A stretch of DNA of 7,694 bases from Cyanobacteria bacterium UBA1221 (GTDB lineage: Bacteria; Cyanobacteriota; Vampirovibrionia; Gastranaerophilales; Gastranaerophilaceae). The stretch spans positions 36,432-44,125 of the forward strand of contig DBXD01000092.1 in assembly GCA_002309425.1 (NCBI GenBank). Reading direction: 5' to 3'. The notes below the pieces were generated by a model, which had not been told where the DNA came from, ran no database searches, and saw only the letters and a list, made by a program, of their open reading frames with translations. The position numbers were made by a program, and so were the translations under genes. Below, in pieces: positions 1 through 7,203 of this stretch (within the stretch, counting starts at the first letter, position 1; every line of letters begins with the position of its first letter).

Positions 1-1395
1 TACGGAAATCTTGCAAAAGATGTAAAAAATTATGCACAATATTTTTTGTATAAAGGTATAGGTAAAGGCGACAATGTACTAATATTTGTACCTATGACCA
101 TTGAGTTATACAAAATCTTATCCGCAATATTCTATATAGGTGCAACGGCAGTTTTTGTTGATGCGTGGGCGGATAAAAACAGATTGGATCAGGCGCTGAC
201 GATTGTACCATGTGAAGCGTTTATTGCATGTCCAAAAGCTTTTATTTTAAAATTTATGTCAAAAAAAGTCAGAGAAGTGGGTATTAATATTGTGTCGGGT
301 AAAATTCCTTTACCTAAAGCAGAACGACAAATAGAACCCGCAACACCTGATACAACAGCTCTCATAACTTTTACAACGGGTTCAACAGGTTTGCCAAAAG
401 CCGCAAAGCGAACACATGAATTTTTACTGGAACAGCATTATGTACTAAAAAAACATCTTAATCCCCGATTTGAAGATGTTGATTTGACGAGTCTGCCGAT
501 ATTTGTACTGCACAATCTTGCCTGCGGAACGACCTCTGTTATTCCCGATTTTAACCCGCAAAAACCGGCGGATATTAATCCCAAAAAGATAATAAAAGAT
601 ATAGAAAAGAATGACATTACAACCTCAATCGGCTCTCCCAGATTTTACGAAAGAATGGCAGAATTTGGCGATATAAAAGGTTTAAGGAAAGTATTTACCG
701 GCGGCGCTCCGGTATTTCCTAAACTTGCGAAACTGTTACAGGAAAAATTTACGGATTGCGATGTTGAAATTGTTTACGGTTCAACCGAAGCCGAACCTAT
801 TGCCTCCATTTCAACACATGAACTTCTGGATTTTAAAGGTAATATAAAAGACGGTTTGTATGTAGGAAAACCGATAGGCGATATTAACGTAAAAATTATA
901 AAACCCTCGGATGAGCCAATCCGCGATTTTGAAAGCACATGGCTTCCAACAGGTGAGATTGGCGAAATTTGTGTTGAGGGTAAGCATGTATTAAAAGAAT
1001 ATTACAACAGCGAAGAAGCACAAAAATTCGCAAAAATTCACTATTACGATCAGGTATGGCACAGAACAGGGGATGCCGGATATATTGATAGTGAAGGTAA
1101 ACTATATCTTATGGGCAGGGTGAAAAACAGATTTGAACATAACGGAAAGGAAATTTACGTTTTCCCGATAGAAAATGCTCTGCTGGAAATTGACGGAATT
1201 GAGATTGGCACTGTTTTAAAAATCGGGGAAGAAATTGTTTTGGTTGCTGAAACAAACATGCCCAAAGCCAAACTGGAACAGGAATTACGAAACAGAAACT
1301 TTGAATACAACAGACTTATTATCACAAAAATTCCGCGTGACCCAAGGCATAATTCCAAAATAGATTATGATAAATTAAAAAACTTAATCAAATAA
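1..1395 (+). CDS. OleC-like adenylate-forming acyl ligase (5' truncated by window)
   Basis: This is the C-terminal 464 codons of an ANL-superfamily enzyme, which activates a carboxylate with ATP as an acyl-adenylate. The frame is open from base 1 and the first codons (YGNLAKDVKNYAQYF) already look like the conserved region before 'GIGKGDNV', so the true start lies left of the window. Visible motifs are the ATP loop TTGSTGLPKA (from base 373), YGSTEAEP (from 775), the TGD motif (1066-1074), the hinge GRVKNR (about 1114-1131) and the A10 lysine in RHNSKIDYDK (Lys codon 1357-1359). The stretches EAFIACPKA, TSVIPDFNP, GSPRFYERM and RHNSKID resemble OleC / 'fatty acid CoA ligase' (formerly 'peptide synthase') proteins of about 550 residues, as I recall that family. 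OleC makes beta-lactones from beta-hydroxy acids, but the real substrate here is unknown. The gene converges on the hydrolase gene and their last 12 bases overlap. Family call is strong; the OleC subfamily is moderate. Confidence 0.85.
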   Translation, partial: YGNLAKDVKNYAQYFLYKGIGKGDNVLIFVPMTIELYKILSAIFYIGATAVFVDAWADKNRLDQALTIVPCEAFIACPKAFILKFMSKKVREVGINIVSGKIPLPKAERQIEPATPDTTALITFTTGSTGLPKAAKRTHEFLLEQHYVLKKHLNPRFEDVDLTSLPIFVLHNLACGTTSVIPDFNPQKPADINPKKIIKDIEKNDITTSIGSPRFYERMAEFGDIKGLRKVFTGGAPVFPKLAKLLQEKFTDCDVEIVYGSTEAEPIASISTHELLDFKGNIKDGLYVGKPIGDINVKIIKPSDEPIRDFESTWLPTGEIGEICVEGKHVLKEYYNSEEAQKFAKIHYYDQVWHRTGDAGYIDSEGKLYLMGRVKNRFEHNGKEIYVFPIENALLEIDGIEIGTVLKIGEEIVLVAETNMPKAKLEQELRNRNFEYNRLIITKIPRDPRHNSKIDYDKLKNLIK

Positions 1396-2103
1396 CCAAT
1401 CTAGGCAAAGTTTTGAGAAATCTTCTTTAAAGTGCAGGAACAAATCTTCTGCATGGCATCCGTTCGGGTATTCTTTGTACGCTTTTTTACATGTTGCTTT
1501 TTCATAAAGCTCTTTTGTATGCCACGTATGAACTGTCGGGTCTTTTTCGCCTGCAACAAACAACGTCGGAACTTTTATCTTTCCGACAACATCAATCGGT
1601 TTTGTTTTTTTTAAAGGTACAGGATAAGGTCTTATTGAAGCAAACCGTTCAAGCTCAAATTTTTTAAACGTTTCTCCCCAAGCCTCTTTTTTCCACATTT
1701 GATTTTCAATCTTATCAAAATCTGTCGGCGCAGACACCGCAATAACTTTATCTATAAATATGCTTTTTGAGGCATAAATAATTGCAACGGCAGCACCGAG
1801 AGAGAACCCAGCCAGGTATATTTTTTTGTACTTATTCTTTCTTGCAAAGCGAACGACCGAGTCCATATCCATAAGTTCTTTTGCGGAAAATGTGTACATC
1901 CCGCCGGATTTGCCGTGTCCCCTGAAGTCAAAAGAAATCACATCAAAATATCCCGCAAACATCTCTGAAATTTGACAGAAGGCATCGGAGTCTTTTGTCA
2001 TACACCAGCCCGGAGCAACAATAACAACCTCTTCATGCCCGTTTTGGTAGTAGTTTACCGCAATATCAATTTTGTCTTTTGTTTTCAGTTTAAGATTGTG
2101 CAT
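1384..2103 (-). CDS. alpha/beta hydrolase, serine type (lysophospholipase/esterase-like)
   Basis: A 239-residue cytoplasmic alpha/beta-fold hydrolase with no signal peptide. The triad can be read directly: nucleophile Ser101 in GFSLG, Asp188 in GEKD and His217 in NGCHAED. The oxyanion-hole strand is VVIVAPGW (about 26-33), followed by the typical FDFRGHGKSGG turn (59-68). The layout matches monoacylglycerol-lipase and dienelactone-hydrolase-like proteins; substrate cannot be assigned. I chose ATG at 2103-2101 because it starts 14 bases before the end of the upstream fusion gene and gives a normal N-terminus. An in-frame codon at 2205 would add 34 residues lying inside the ligase coding region in another frame. 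The Shine-Dalgarno sequence is weak (GGAATGG), which suits translational coupling to the fusion gene. Being in one operon with an Aas-type enzyme suggests acyl-ester or lysophospholipid turnover (inference). The stop overlaps the end of the convergent ligase gene by 12 bases. Confidence 0.85.
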   Translation of the reverse strand: MHNLKLKTKDKIDIAVNYYQNGHEEVVIVAPGWCMTKDSDAFCQISEMFAGYFDVISFDFRGHGKSGGMYTFSAKELMDMDSVVRFARKNKYKKIYLAGFSLGAAVAIIYASKSIFIDKVIAVSAPTDFDKIENQMWKKEAWGETFKKFELERFASIRPYPVPLKKTKPIDVVGKIKVPTLFVAGEKDPTVHTWHTKELYEKATCKKAYKEYPNGCHAEDLFLHFKEDFSKLCLDWLFD

Positions 2104-5100
2104 TATACCATTCCAGTAAATCTTTACGTTTAACTTTTCTGGTAGAAGTTTTAGGTAATTCGTCACGGTGAACAACAACAACCGTTGGAGCTTTGTACGG
2201 TGCAAGATTTGCTTCCGCTAACCTTTTAACTTCTGATTCAAGTATTTTTTGGATTTCTTCATCGGTTTTGCTTAACAGGTCATCTGACGGAACAATAATT
2301 GCACCGACTTCTTCCGTACCCGCTTTATTTCCGGATTTTATCGTCAGGGACATAACACATATCTCTTTAATTTTTTCTGACGTTTCCAAAACCGCCTCAA
2401 CTTCTTCCGGAAAAATTTTCTTTCCTCCGCCGAGGACTATCATATTTTTAATTCTGCCTGTAATTTTTATATATCCCTGTTTATCAATTTCTCCTATATC
2501 TCCGGTATGGAACCAACCGTCCTCACCAATAACTTCTTTTGTCATTTCGGGTTTTCCGTAATAACCCTGCATAACGTTAGGTCCTGTTGCCAAAATTTCG
2601 CCGTTTTCAGCCAGTTTTACCATAACTGACGGCAAAGGACGTCCGACAGTTCCTATTTTAGAATGTCCGTAGCGGTTTGTTGAAATAGTCGGCGAAGTTT
2701 CCGTTAAACCGTACCCCTGGAAAACAGGAACACCGATTCTCTCAAAAAATTCAGCAACGCTGTCTTCCAGCGGTGCACCTCCGCTGATAAAACACTCTAA
2801 CTTGCCGCCTAATCCGTCAATAACCGATTTGAACATGATTCGGCGGATTGTTCTCGGCATTATTTTTGCAAGCTTATACATAATCCTGAACAGTTTTTGC
2901 GCTGTTTGGGATTGTTTATTAATTTGTTTATCAATACTGTTTTTAAGCATCTTTGCAACAAGCGGAACTACAATCATATTTGTAATGCCTTTTTCTTTCA
3001 TTGCCGATGTCAGCTCTTTAGGATTTAAGGACTTGATATAGACGATTTTTGCACCCATATATAACATTCCGAAGAACCCGCAGTCCAATTCCAGAAGATG
3101 ATTAATCGGTAAAATTGAGAGCAATGTATTTTTATGTGAAAGTTTATACATCATCTCAAAATCTCTTAACTGAGAATAAATATTACCGAAACTAATCATA
3201 ACACCTTTTGGGTTTCCTGTTGTGCCTGACGTATATACAATTAATGCCGTTTCGTCCAATGACCTTGCACGGCTGATGTGTTTTTCTATATCCCCGTTTT
3301 TATCGGAAACATATTCAACTTCATTATTCGTCTTATCATCATCATCAAGAACATATATTTTTTCAATAGACGGTACGTTATTTTTAACCTCTATTGCGTG
3401 TTCTATATAATGAGAAGAACACAATAATATTCTCGGGTTACAATCGGATAAAATGTGGGTATGCTCGGGTACTGTCAGTTTTACATCTAACGGAACGGTA
3501 ATTGCACCTGTCTGAATTGAGGCAAACATACCTATTGCAAATTCCGGTCTGGATTCGCAGATAATCGCAATCCTTTCTCCTCTTTCAACTTTTATATCTT
3601 CAATTAAGTAATTTGCAAATCGTTTTGATTTTCTGTAAATTTCAATATAACTTAATTCGTCATAACCGTCTTTCGCCTTTATCGAAAGGGCTTTAACCTG
3701 ACCGTAAATATCACTTTTTTCTCTCATTAAATCTATAAAGTTTGAATGCAGCTTGTGGTCAATTTTATAAAAAGCACGGCGTTCAAGTGACTGCTTCATG
3801 AAATTAACTCTCTTTTGCAGCTCCTGAGCAATCTCTTTTTCATCACGCTCTAAATCCGTAATAGGCTGACCAAACTGAATTACAATAGTATTAAACAATT
3901 TCGGCAGTTTTCTTGTTCTGCCCCATGACTCAAATCCGCCTTTTATTGCAAAAGGTACTATTGAACAGTTTGCCTCTTTAGCCATAATCCCAACACCGCG
4001 GTTAAATTTGCACAGATTTCCGTCTAACGTAAATTTCCCCTCAGGGAAAATAACAACCGGCTCGCCGCCTCTTAATTTATTTATGGCAACCTCAATAGCT
4101 TCAAGACCTTTTCCGAATTGCAGCGGGAGTACATTATAATATTTCAGTAAACGTCTTACAACAGGAACTTTAAATGCGGCAGGTCCGGTTACAAACCATA
4201 ACTGACGGTTTGTTGCCATTTGAATAATAAACGGATCCAAATGCCCCGTATGATTTCCGGCAAGAATCACTTTACCTTTGCGCGGAATATTTTCCACACC
4301 CTCAACTCTATATCTGAATAAAGAAACAAACAACAGTCCCAGTGTTGATTTTAACAGGAAATATCTGAAAGATTTGTCAAATACAAGAATTAAAACTGCG
4401 ACAAACGCAGAAATGAAAGCTATGCCTCTAAATACATTCAAAGGATTTATGAAGCCTATAATGTTTGCGACTATTGCCGTTCCTATGAGAAAACTCATTG
4501 TGCTTAAAGTTAATTGCAGACCGAATACTTTACCTCTCACTCTGTCGGGAGTAACTTTTTGTAAAATTGTATCCAGCATTACAAGGACAACCGCATCTGC
4601 CATACCGATAGGAACTAACCATGCCCACGCACTATTGATACTTCTGCACAAAGGTGCCGTTACAAGTGCAATACACAGGACAATAAACCCGCCGGCAAAC
4701 AGGTGCGGAACTCTGATTAGCCTTGCAAAATATATAGTAACAACCATACCGCCGACTATACCAAGCCCTAATAAAGTTCTGAGATAAGTCAAATCGGCAA
4801 AAGTTAATCCGTAATAGTCTGTTATAAGAGAATTTAAACTGTTTGAAAATACCGCAACGAGAAATTGCAGGCAGATTGACAAAGCAACGAGATACAATGC
4901 TTTCTTGTGATTTTTTAAGTAAGACAATGCAAGCATCATATCATTTGACTTTTTATCAAGAACAAAATAATTCTGCGGGATTAAGAATCTTATAATTGCC
5001 ATAAAAAATGCTGCCACAAGATACATTCCCGACACAAACATCAATGCCTTTTCGTTTCCGAAAGAAACATACCAATTAGAGATAAAAGCACCGAGTAAAA

Positions 5101-5563
5101 GAGCAATAGCACCGATAGAGGACGTGAGTGCGTTCGCAAATTTTAACTGGGAACTTTTAACAATATTTGTGACTGCTGACATTTTTGCAGGATGAAAAAA
5201 TGCCGCACCGCACCCCAGAATAAAAGCAAAAACGTAAATCAGATTTGTACTGATATGGGGGAGCATAAATATAATAACACCTGTTACGATTGCTCTGAAT
5301 AAGCAGCTCAGAGAAAGTATAGCCTTTCTTGAAAATCTGTCACAAAGTACACCTGAAAACGGGCTTAATAAAAACTGCGGCAACATAAATGTAAAAAACA
5401 TTATTGCAATTGATTTGCCGGCACTGCCCGACAGGTTCAATAATACTGCCACCATTAAAAACTGTACAATAGCATCCGCAAAATGCGAAAATATTTGTCC
5501 GATAAATAATTTATCAAATTCAATATTTGCAATGGGCCCAAGTTTCTTTTTTATAGCTTCCAT
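2090..5563 (-). CDS. LplT-PlsC-Aas fusion: lysophospholipid MFS transporter / acyltransferase / acyl-ACP synthetase
   Basis: One 1157-residue membrane protein with three parts. Residues about 10-400 form an MFS transporter with roughly 12 hydrophobic segments and the loop 2-3 signature GVLCDRFSRK (71-80). Residues about 415-600 are a PlsC/LPLAT acyltransferase with the H438-x4-D443 catalytic pair in NHTGHLD and FPEGK at 506-510. Residues about 605-1157 are an adenylate-forming ligase with the ATP loop YTSGTTGNPKG (777-787), YGLTE (951-955), HTGD (1019-1022), hinge GRIKN (1036-1040) and a C-terminal lysine in PKTSTRKVKR (K1143). In E. coli, LplT flips lysophospholipid inward and Aas re-acylates it with ACP-activated fatty acid. 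Fused versions of this length are known (PRK08633-type, as I recall). The family is therefore established, and all three sets of core motifs look intact. The A10 motif has Arg where Gly is usual (TSTRK for TxxGK). The start is fixed by AAGGAG five bases upstream of ATG. It is first in an operon with the hydrolase. Confidence 0.92.
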   Translation of the reverse strand: MEAIKKKLGPIANIEFDKLFIGQIFSHFADAIVQFLMVAVLLNLSGSAGKSIAIMFFTFMLPQFLLSPFSGVLCDRFSRKAILSLSCLFRAIVTGVIIFMLPHISTNLIYVFAFILGCGAAFFHPAKMSAVTNIVKSSQLKFANALTSSIGAIALLLGAFISNWYVSFGNEKALMFVSGMYLVAAFFMAIIRFLIPQNYFVLDKKSNDMMLALSYLKNHKKALYLVALSICLQFLVAVFSNSLNSLITDYYGLTFADLTYLRTLLGLGIVGGMVVTIYFARLIRVPHLFAGGFIVLCIALVTAPLCRSINSAWAWLVPIGMADAVVLVMLDTILQKVTPDRVRGKVFGLQLTLSTMSFLIGTAIVANIIGFINPLNVFRGIAFISAFVAVLILVFDKSFRYFLLKSTLGLLFVSLFRYRVEGVENIPRKGKVILAGNHTGHLDPFIIQMATNRQLWFVTGPAAFKVPVVRRLLKYYNVLPLQFGKGLEAIEVAINKLRGGEPVVIFPEGKFTLDGNLCKFNRGVGIMAKEANCSIVPFAIKGGFESWGRTRKLPKLFNTIVIQFGQPITDLERDEKEIAQELQKRVNFMKQSLERRAFYKIDHKLHSNFIDLMREKSDIYGQVKALSIKAKDGYDELSYIEIYRKSKRFANYLIEDIKVERGERIAIICESRPEFAIGMFASIQTGAITVPLDVKLTVPEHTHILSDCNPRILLCSSHYIEHAIEVKNNVPSIEKIYVLDDDDKTNNEVEYVSDKNGDIEKHISRARSLDETALIVYTSGTTGNPKGVMISFGNIYSQLRDFEMMYKLSHKNTLLSILPINHLLELDCGFFGMLYMGAKIVYIKSLNPKELTSAMKEKGITNMIVVPLVAKMLKNSIDKQINKQSQTAQKLFRIMYKLAKIMPRTIRRIMFKSVIDGLGGKLECFISGGAPLEDSVAEFFERIGVPVFQGYGLTETSPTISTNRYGHSKIGTVGRPLPSVMVKLAENGEILATGPNVMQGYYGKPEMTKEVIGEDGWFHTGDIGEIDKQGYIKITGRIKNMIVLGGGKKIFPEEVEAVLETSEKIKEICVMSLTIKSGNKAGTEEVGAIIVPSDDLLSKTDEEIQKILESEVKRLAEANLAPYKAPTVVVVHRDELPKTSTRKVKRKDLLEWYNAQS

Positions 5564-5568
5564 ACTCT

Positions 5569-5574
5569 CTCCTT
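5569..5574 (-). promoter_or_regulatory. strong ribosome binding site of the LplT-PlsC-Aas fusion
   Basis: On the minus strand AAGGAG lies five bases before the ATG at 5563-5561. This is close to the ideal Shine-Dalgarno and settles the start of the long fusion gene. By contrast, the downstream hydrolase has only a weak site. Confidence 0.8.
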
Positions 5575-5594
5575 AAAAAAATATACTTGCTTAT

Positions 5595-5623
5595 ATTATA
5601 TAATTTGACATCACGCAATGCAA
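5595..5623 (-). promoter_or_regulatory. sigma70-type promoter for the fusion/hydrolase operon
   Basis: Reading the minus strand, TTGCAT (5623-5618) and a perfect TATAAT (5600-5595) are separated by exactly 17 bases. Transcription would begin near 5588, giving a leader of about 25 bases that carries the AAGGAG ribosome site. It is the only well-formed promoter I found in the 105-base gap between the radical SAM gene and the fusion gene. It indicates that the lipid operon is transcribed separately from the radical SAM genes. Confidence 0.6.
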
Positions 5624-5637
5624 AACATTAAGCATGA
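5611..5637. promoter_or_regulatory. imperfect inverted repeat over the -35 box (possible operator)
   Basis: The left arm TCACGCAATG (5611-5620) faces the right arm CATTAAGCATGA (5626-5637) across a five-base CAAAA spacer. The inner AATG/CATT and the outer TCA/TGA and GC pairs match, with one mismatch and a two-base bulge. It covers the -35 hexamer at 5618-5623, a normal place for a repressor site. It has no T-run on either strand, so it is not a convincing terminator. The regulator is unknown, and a symmetry this short can occur by chance in AT-rich DNA. Confidence 0.25.
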
Positions 5638-5668
5638 AAGAAGTGTAATTTTAAGCCTGTTTTTTCAA

Positions 5669-7126
5669 TTATCTCATTTTTTGTAATTGTTTTTCGTTGT
5701 ACCTTTCAATCATCTCTTTTGTAATAATGTCATCTCTTAAATTCGGTTCAAAAGGTGCGGTATTTTTTCCTTTATTTTTATAGTTCAGGACAATGTCTGT
5801 CGGATATGTTTCATTTTCATTTGTCACATAAAATTTACCGTTTACATCAATTATGCCTTTCCTAAAATTTATTCCCCTCCATCCGAAATCATACATTCTT
5901 TTTGGAAACATATCTTCAAGTTCATATGAGTCATTTTTATCAAATTTACTTAAAAGTTTTTTATTGGTTAAGCCAATACGACAGCGAATGTCTTTTGCTA
6001 AATCTTGTATTTTATTTAAATAACGTTCTTTTTGGTTTTCGTCTTTTATTACCTTAGGACAATCCGACATTAAATCTTGGGTATATAATTTTTCAACTTT
6101 TTCAACTATTTCATTACATACATTCGAAAACTTATTACCGCAATAGCCCTTCAATTTTGGACTAAGATCCGTACCAAAATAGCTTAATGCTCGTATAAGC
6201 ATATCTAACATATCGTAATCAGCTATAGTATTTTTTTTATCTATTAGTGGTGAAAAGGTAAATATAACATTAGCCATTCTGTCAGTATAGATTTCTCTTA
6301 ATTTCTTTGCAGTTTCAATATCACCTTTTTCGGCGGATTCAACGGATTTATTATATATTTTTTGAAAAGGATTTATGGATATATAAAATTGCATAAAATC
6401 ATATTCATCGCTGTTTGCAATTTTCTGTACCAAATCATCCATTCTTTTTTGAGTATTTTTGTCATTAAGATTCCAGCCTGCAGTATCAAATAATATCTCC
6501 CTTCCGGTTACATCATACAGCATTTTGGCCAAATCTGCATAATCATATGTTTTGTTTTTGTTTTCATCCTGTAAATATATCATAGAGGAATCTGCATCAT
6601 GAAATAGGGACGCAGACTGATATTTAGAACCGTCATTAAAAGCATTAAAATCTAATCTTTCATTTATTTCTTTAAACCCGTCAATAAGGTTTTTATAATC
6701 CTCAAAATCAATTTTATCGGCATAATGATTTGATTTCATATAAAACGGTGTTTTTGCATCTGCATAACAATGTATACAGCCATTATTACAACCCCTTAGA
6801 AGAGCTATTTCATCTAATCGGGTAATCAAATATGCAACTTGCGGAAAATTTAAATCTTCAAATATTTCAATACCATTTTGCAGGCCCTCAAGTTTTTTCC
6901 AATCGTAAGATTCCAAATCATTATAAGATTCGCCCAGTTCCTTTCTTCTTTGCTTCAAATATTTAATAGCAGACGGAGGAATTTCAGACGACTTCTGAAA
7001 CGATACCGTATCTTTAGGTAAAGATAAATATTTTGTATCATATCTCAGAGTATTCTGTGAATTATTATATCTGTTATAATTCAGCGAACGATTATATAGT
7101 GTAATATTGCTAAAATTAATTCTCAT
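5669..7126 (-). CDS. radical SAM protein of unrecognised subfamily
   Basis: A 485-residue protein whose cluster motif C113-x3-C117-x2-C120 (RGCNNGCIHCYADA) would bind the [4Fe-4S] centre that cleaves S-adenosylmethionine. It lies after a strand LITRLDEIALLRG, as in the radical SAM barrel. Later barrel-like strands carry LFHDADSS (174-181), in the place where many relatives have GGEP, then FDTAGWN (213-219) and YISINPF (248-254). The first 45 residues are rich in Asn, Tyr and Ser and end in KDTVSFQK; they look unstructured. The C-terminus (about 423-475) holds a conserved block with IDVNGKFYVTN and TDIVLNYKNK, shared with the neighbouring copy. Four further cysteines (329, 337, 356, 382) are not kept in that copy. 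ATG at 7126-7124 is preceded by AGGA at a five-base distance. The substrate is unknown: peptide modification is possible, but no precursor gene is visible nearby. Confidence 0.85.
   Translation of the reverse strand: MRINFSNITLYNRSLNYNRYNNSQNTLRYDTKYLSLPKDTVSFQKSSEIPPSAIKYLKQRRKELGESYNDLESYDWKKLEGLQNGIEIFEDLNFPQVAYLITRLDEIALLRGCNNGCIHCYADAKTPFYMKSNHYADKIDFEDYKNLIDGFKEINERLDFNAFNDGSKYQSASLFHDADSSMIYLQDENKNKTYDYADLAKMLYDVTGREILFDTAGWNLNDKNTQKRMDDLVQKIANSDEYDFMQFYISINPFQKIYNKSVESAEKGDIETAKKLREIYTDRMANVIFTFSPLIDKKNTIADYDMLDMLIRALSYFGTDLSPKLKGYCGNKFSNVCNEIVEKVEKLYTQDLMSDCPKVIKDENQKERYLNKIQDLAKDIRCRIGLTNKKLLSKFDKNDSYELEDMFPKRMYDFGWRGINFRKGIIDVNGKFYVTNENETYPTDIVLNYKNKGKNTAPFEPNLRDDIITKEMIERYNEKQLQKMR
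5705..5857 (-). repeat. diverged direct repeat, copy A (3' end of complete radical SAM gene)
   Basis: Aligns with 7213-7368 at roughly three-quarters base identity by eye, with a three-base (one-codon) length difference that keeps the frame. It encodes the conserved DVNGKFY...TDIVLNY...ITKEMIE block. It marks a tandem gene duplication, not a mobile repeat. Confidence 0.7.
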
Positions 7127-7203
7127 ACAATTCCTAAAACCCGTAAAAAAATTTTTTTGCCAGTATTTATAAAAATAGTTAATTTTTGAAGAATTATTTA
7201 ACC
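7127..7203 (-). promoter_or_regulatory. short spacer between the two radical SAM genes; weak promoter possible
   Basis: This 77-base AT-rich spacer contains a minus-strand TATAAA (7171-7166), about 40 bases from the ATG at 7126, but no acceptable -35 box 16-18 bases upstream. It also contains a perfect A7T7 palindrome (7145-7158) and the AGGA ribosome site (7135-7132). I see no terminator hairpin, so co-transcription from the upstream paralogue is as likely as a separate promoter. Confidence 0.25.
7145..7158. repeat. A7T7 palindromic tract
   Basis: Seven A followed by seven T, perfectly self-complementary, in the leader of the radical SAM gene about 20-30 bases before its start codon. Such tracts bend DNA and are prone to length change. 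Without GC pairs or a loop it is not a terminator stem. Confidence 0.7.

Noticed and set aside
46..48. TTG as the start of the plus-strand ligase
   Set aside because: The frame is open to base 1 and the codons before it already match the conserved family region, so the gene simply enters from the left.
1384..2103. Hydrolase as an OleB partner of the OleC-like ligase
   Set aside because: OleB belongs to the haloalkane-dehalogenase-like group with an Asp nucleophile; this protein has Ser in GFSLG, and it sits on the opposite strand in another operon.
2104..2205. N-terminal extension of the hydrolase to 2205
   Set aside because: The extra 34 residues lie within the ligase coding region in another frame, and the ATG at 2103 gives a normal hydrolase N-terminus.
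4278..4787. Plus-strand 169-codon open frame inside the fusion gene
   Set aside because: It is antisense to conserved MFS/PlsC coding sequence and has no recognisable domain; the other antisense frames at 1155, 2193, 2802 and 3222 fail for the same reason.
5591..5635. 14-codon minus-strand open frame in the 105-base gap
   Set aside because: It has no ribosome site and lies across the -35 and -10 boxes of the fusion promoter, so it is unlikely to be translated or to be a peptide precursor.
5621..5668. Terminator after the radical SAM gene
   Set aside because: Only short imperfect symmetry is present and no stem is followed by a T-run on the minus strand.
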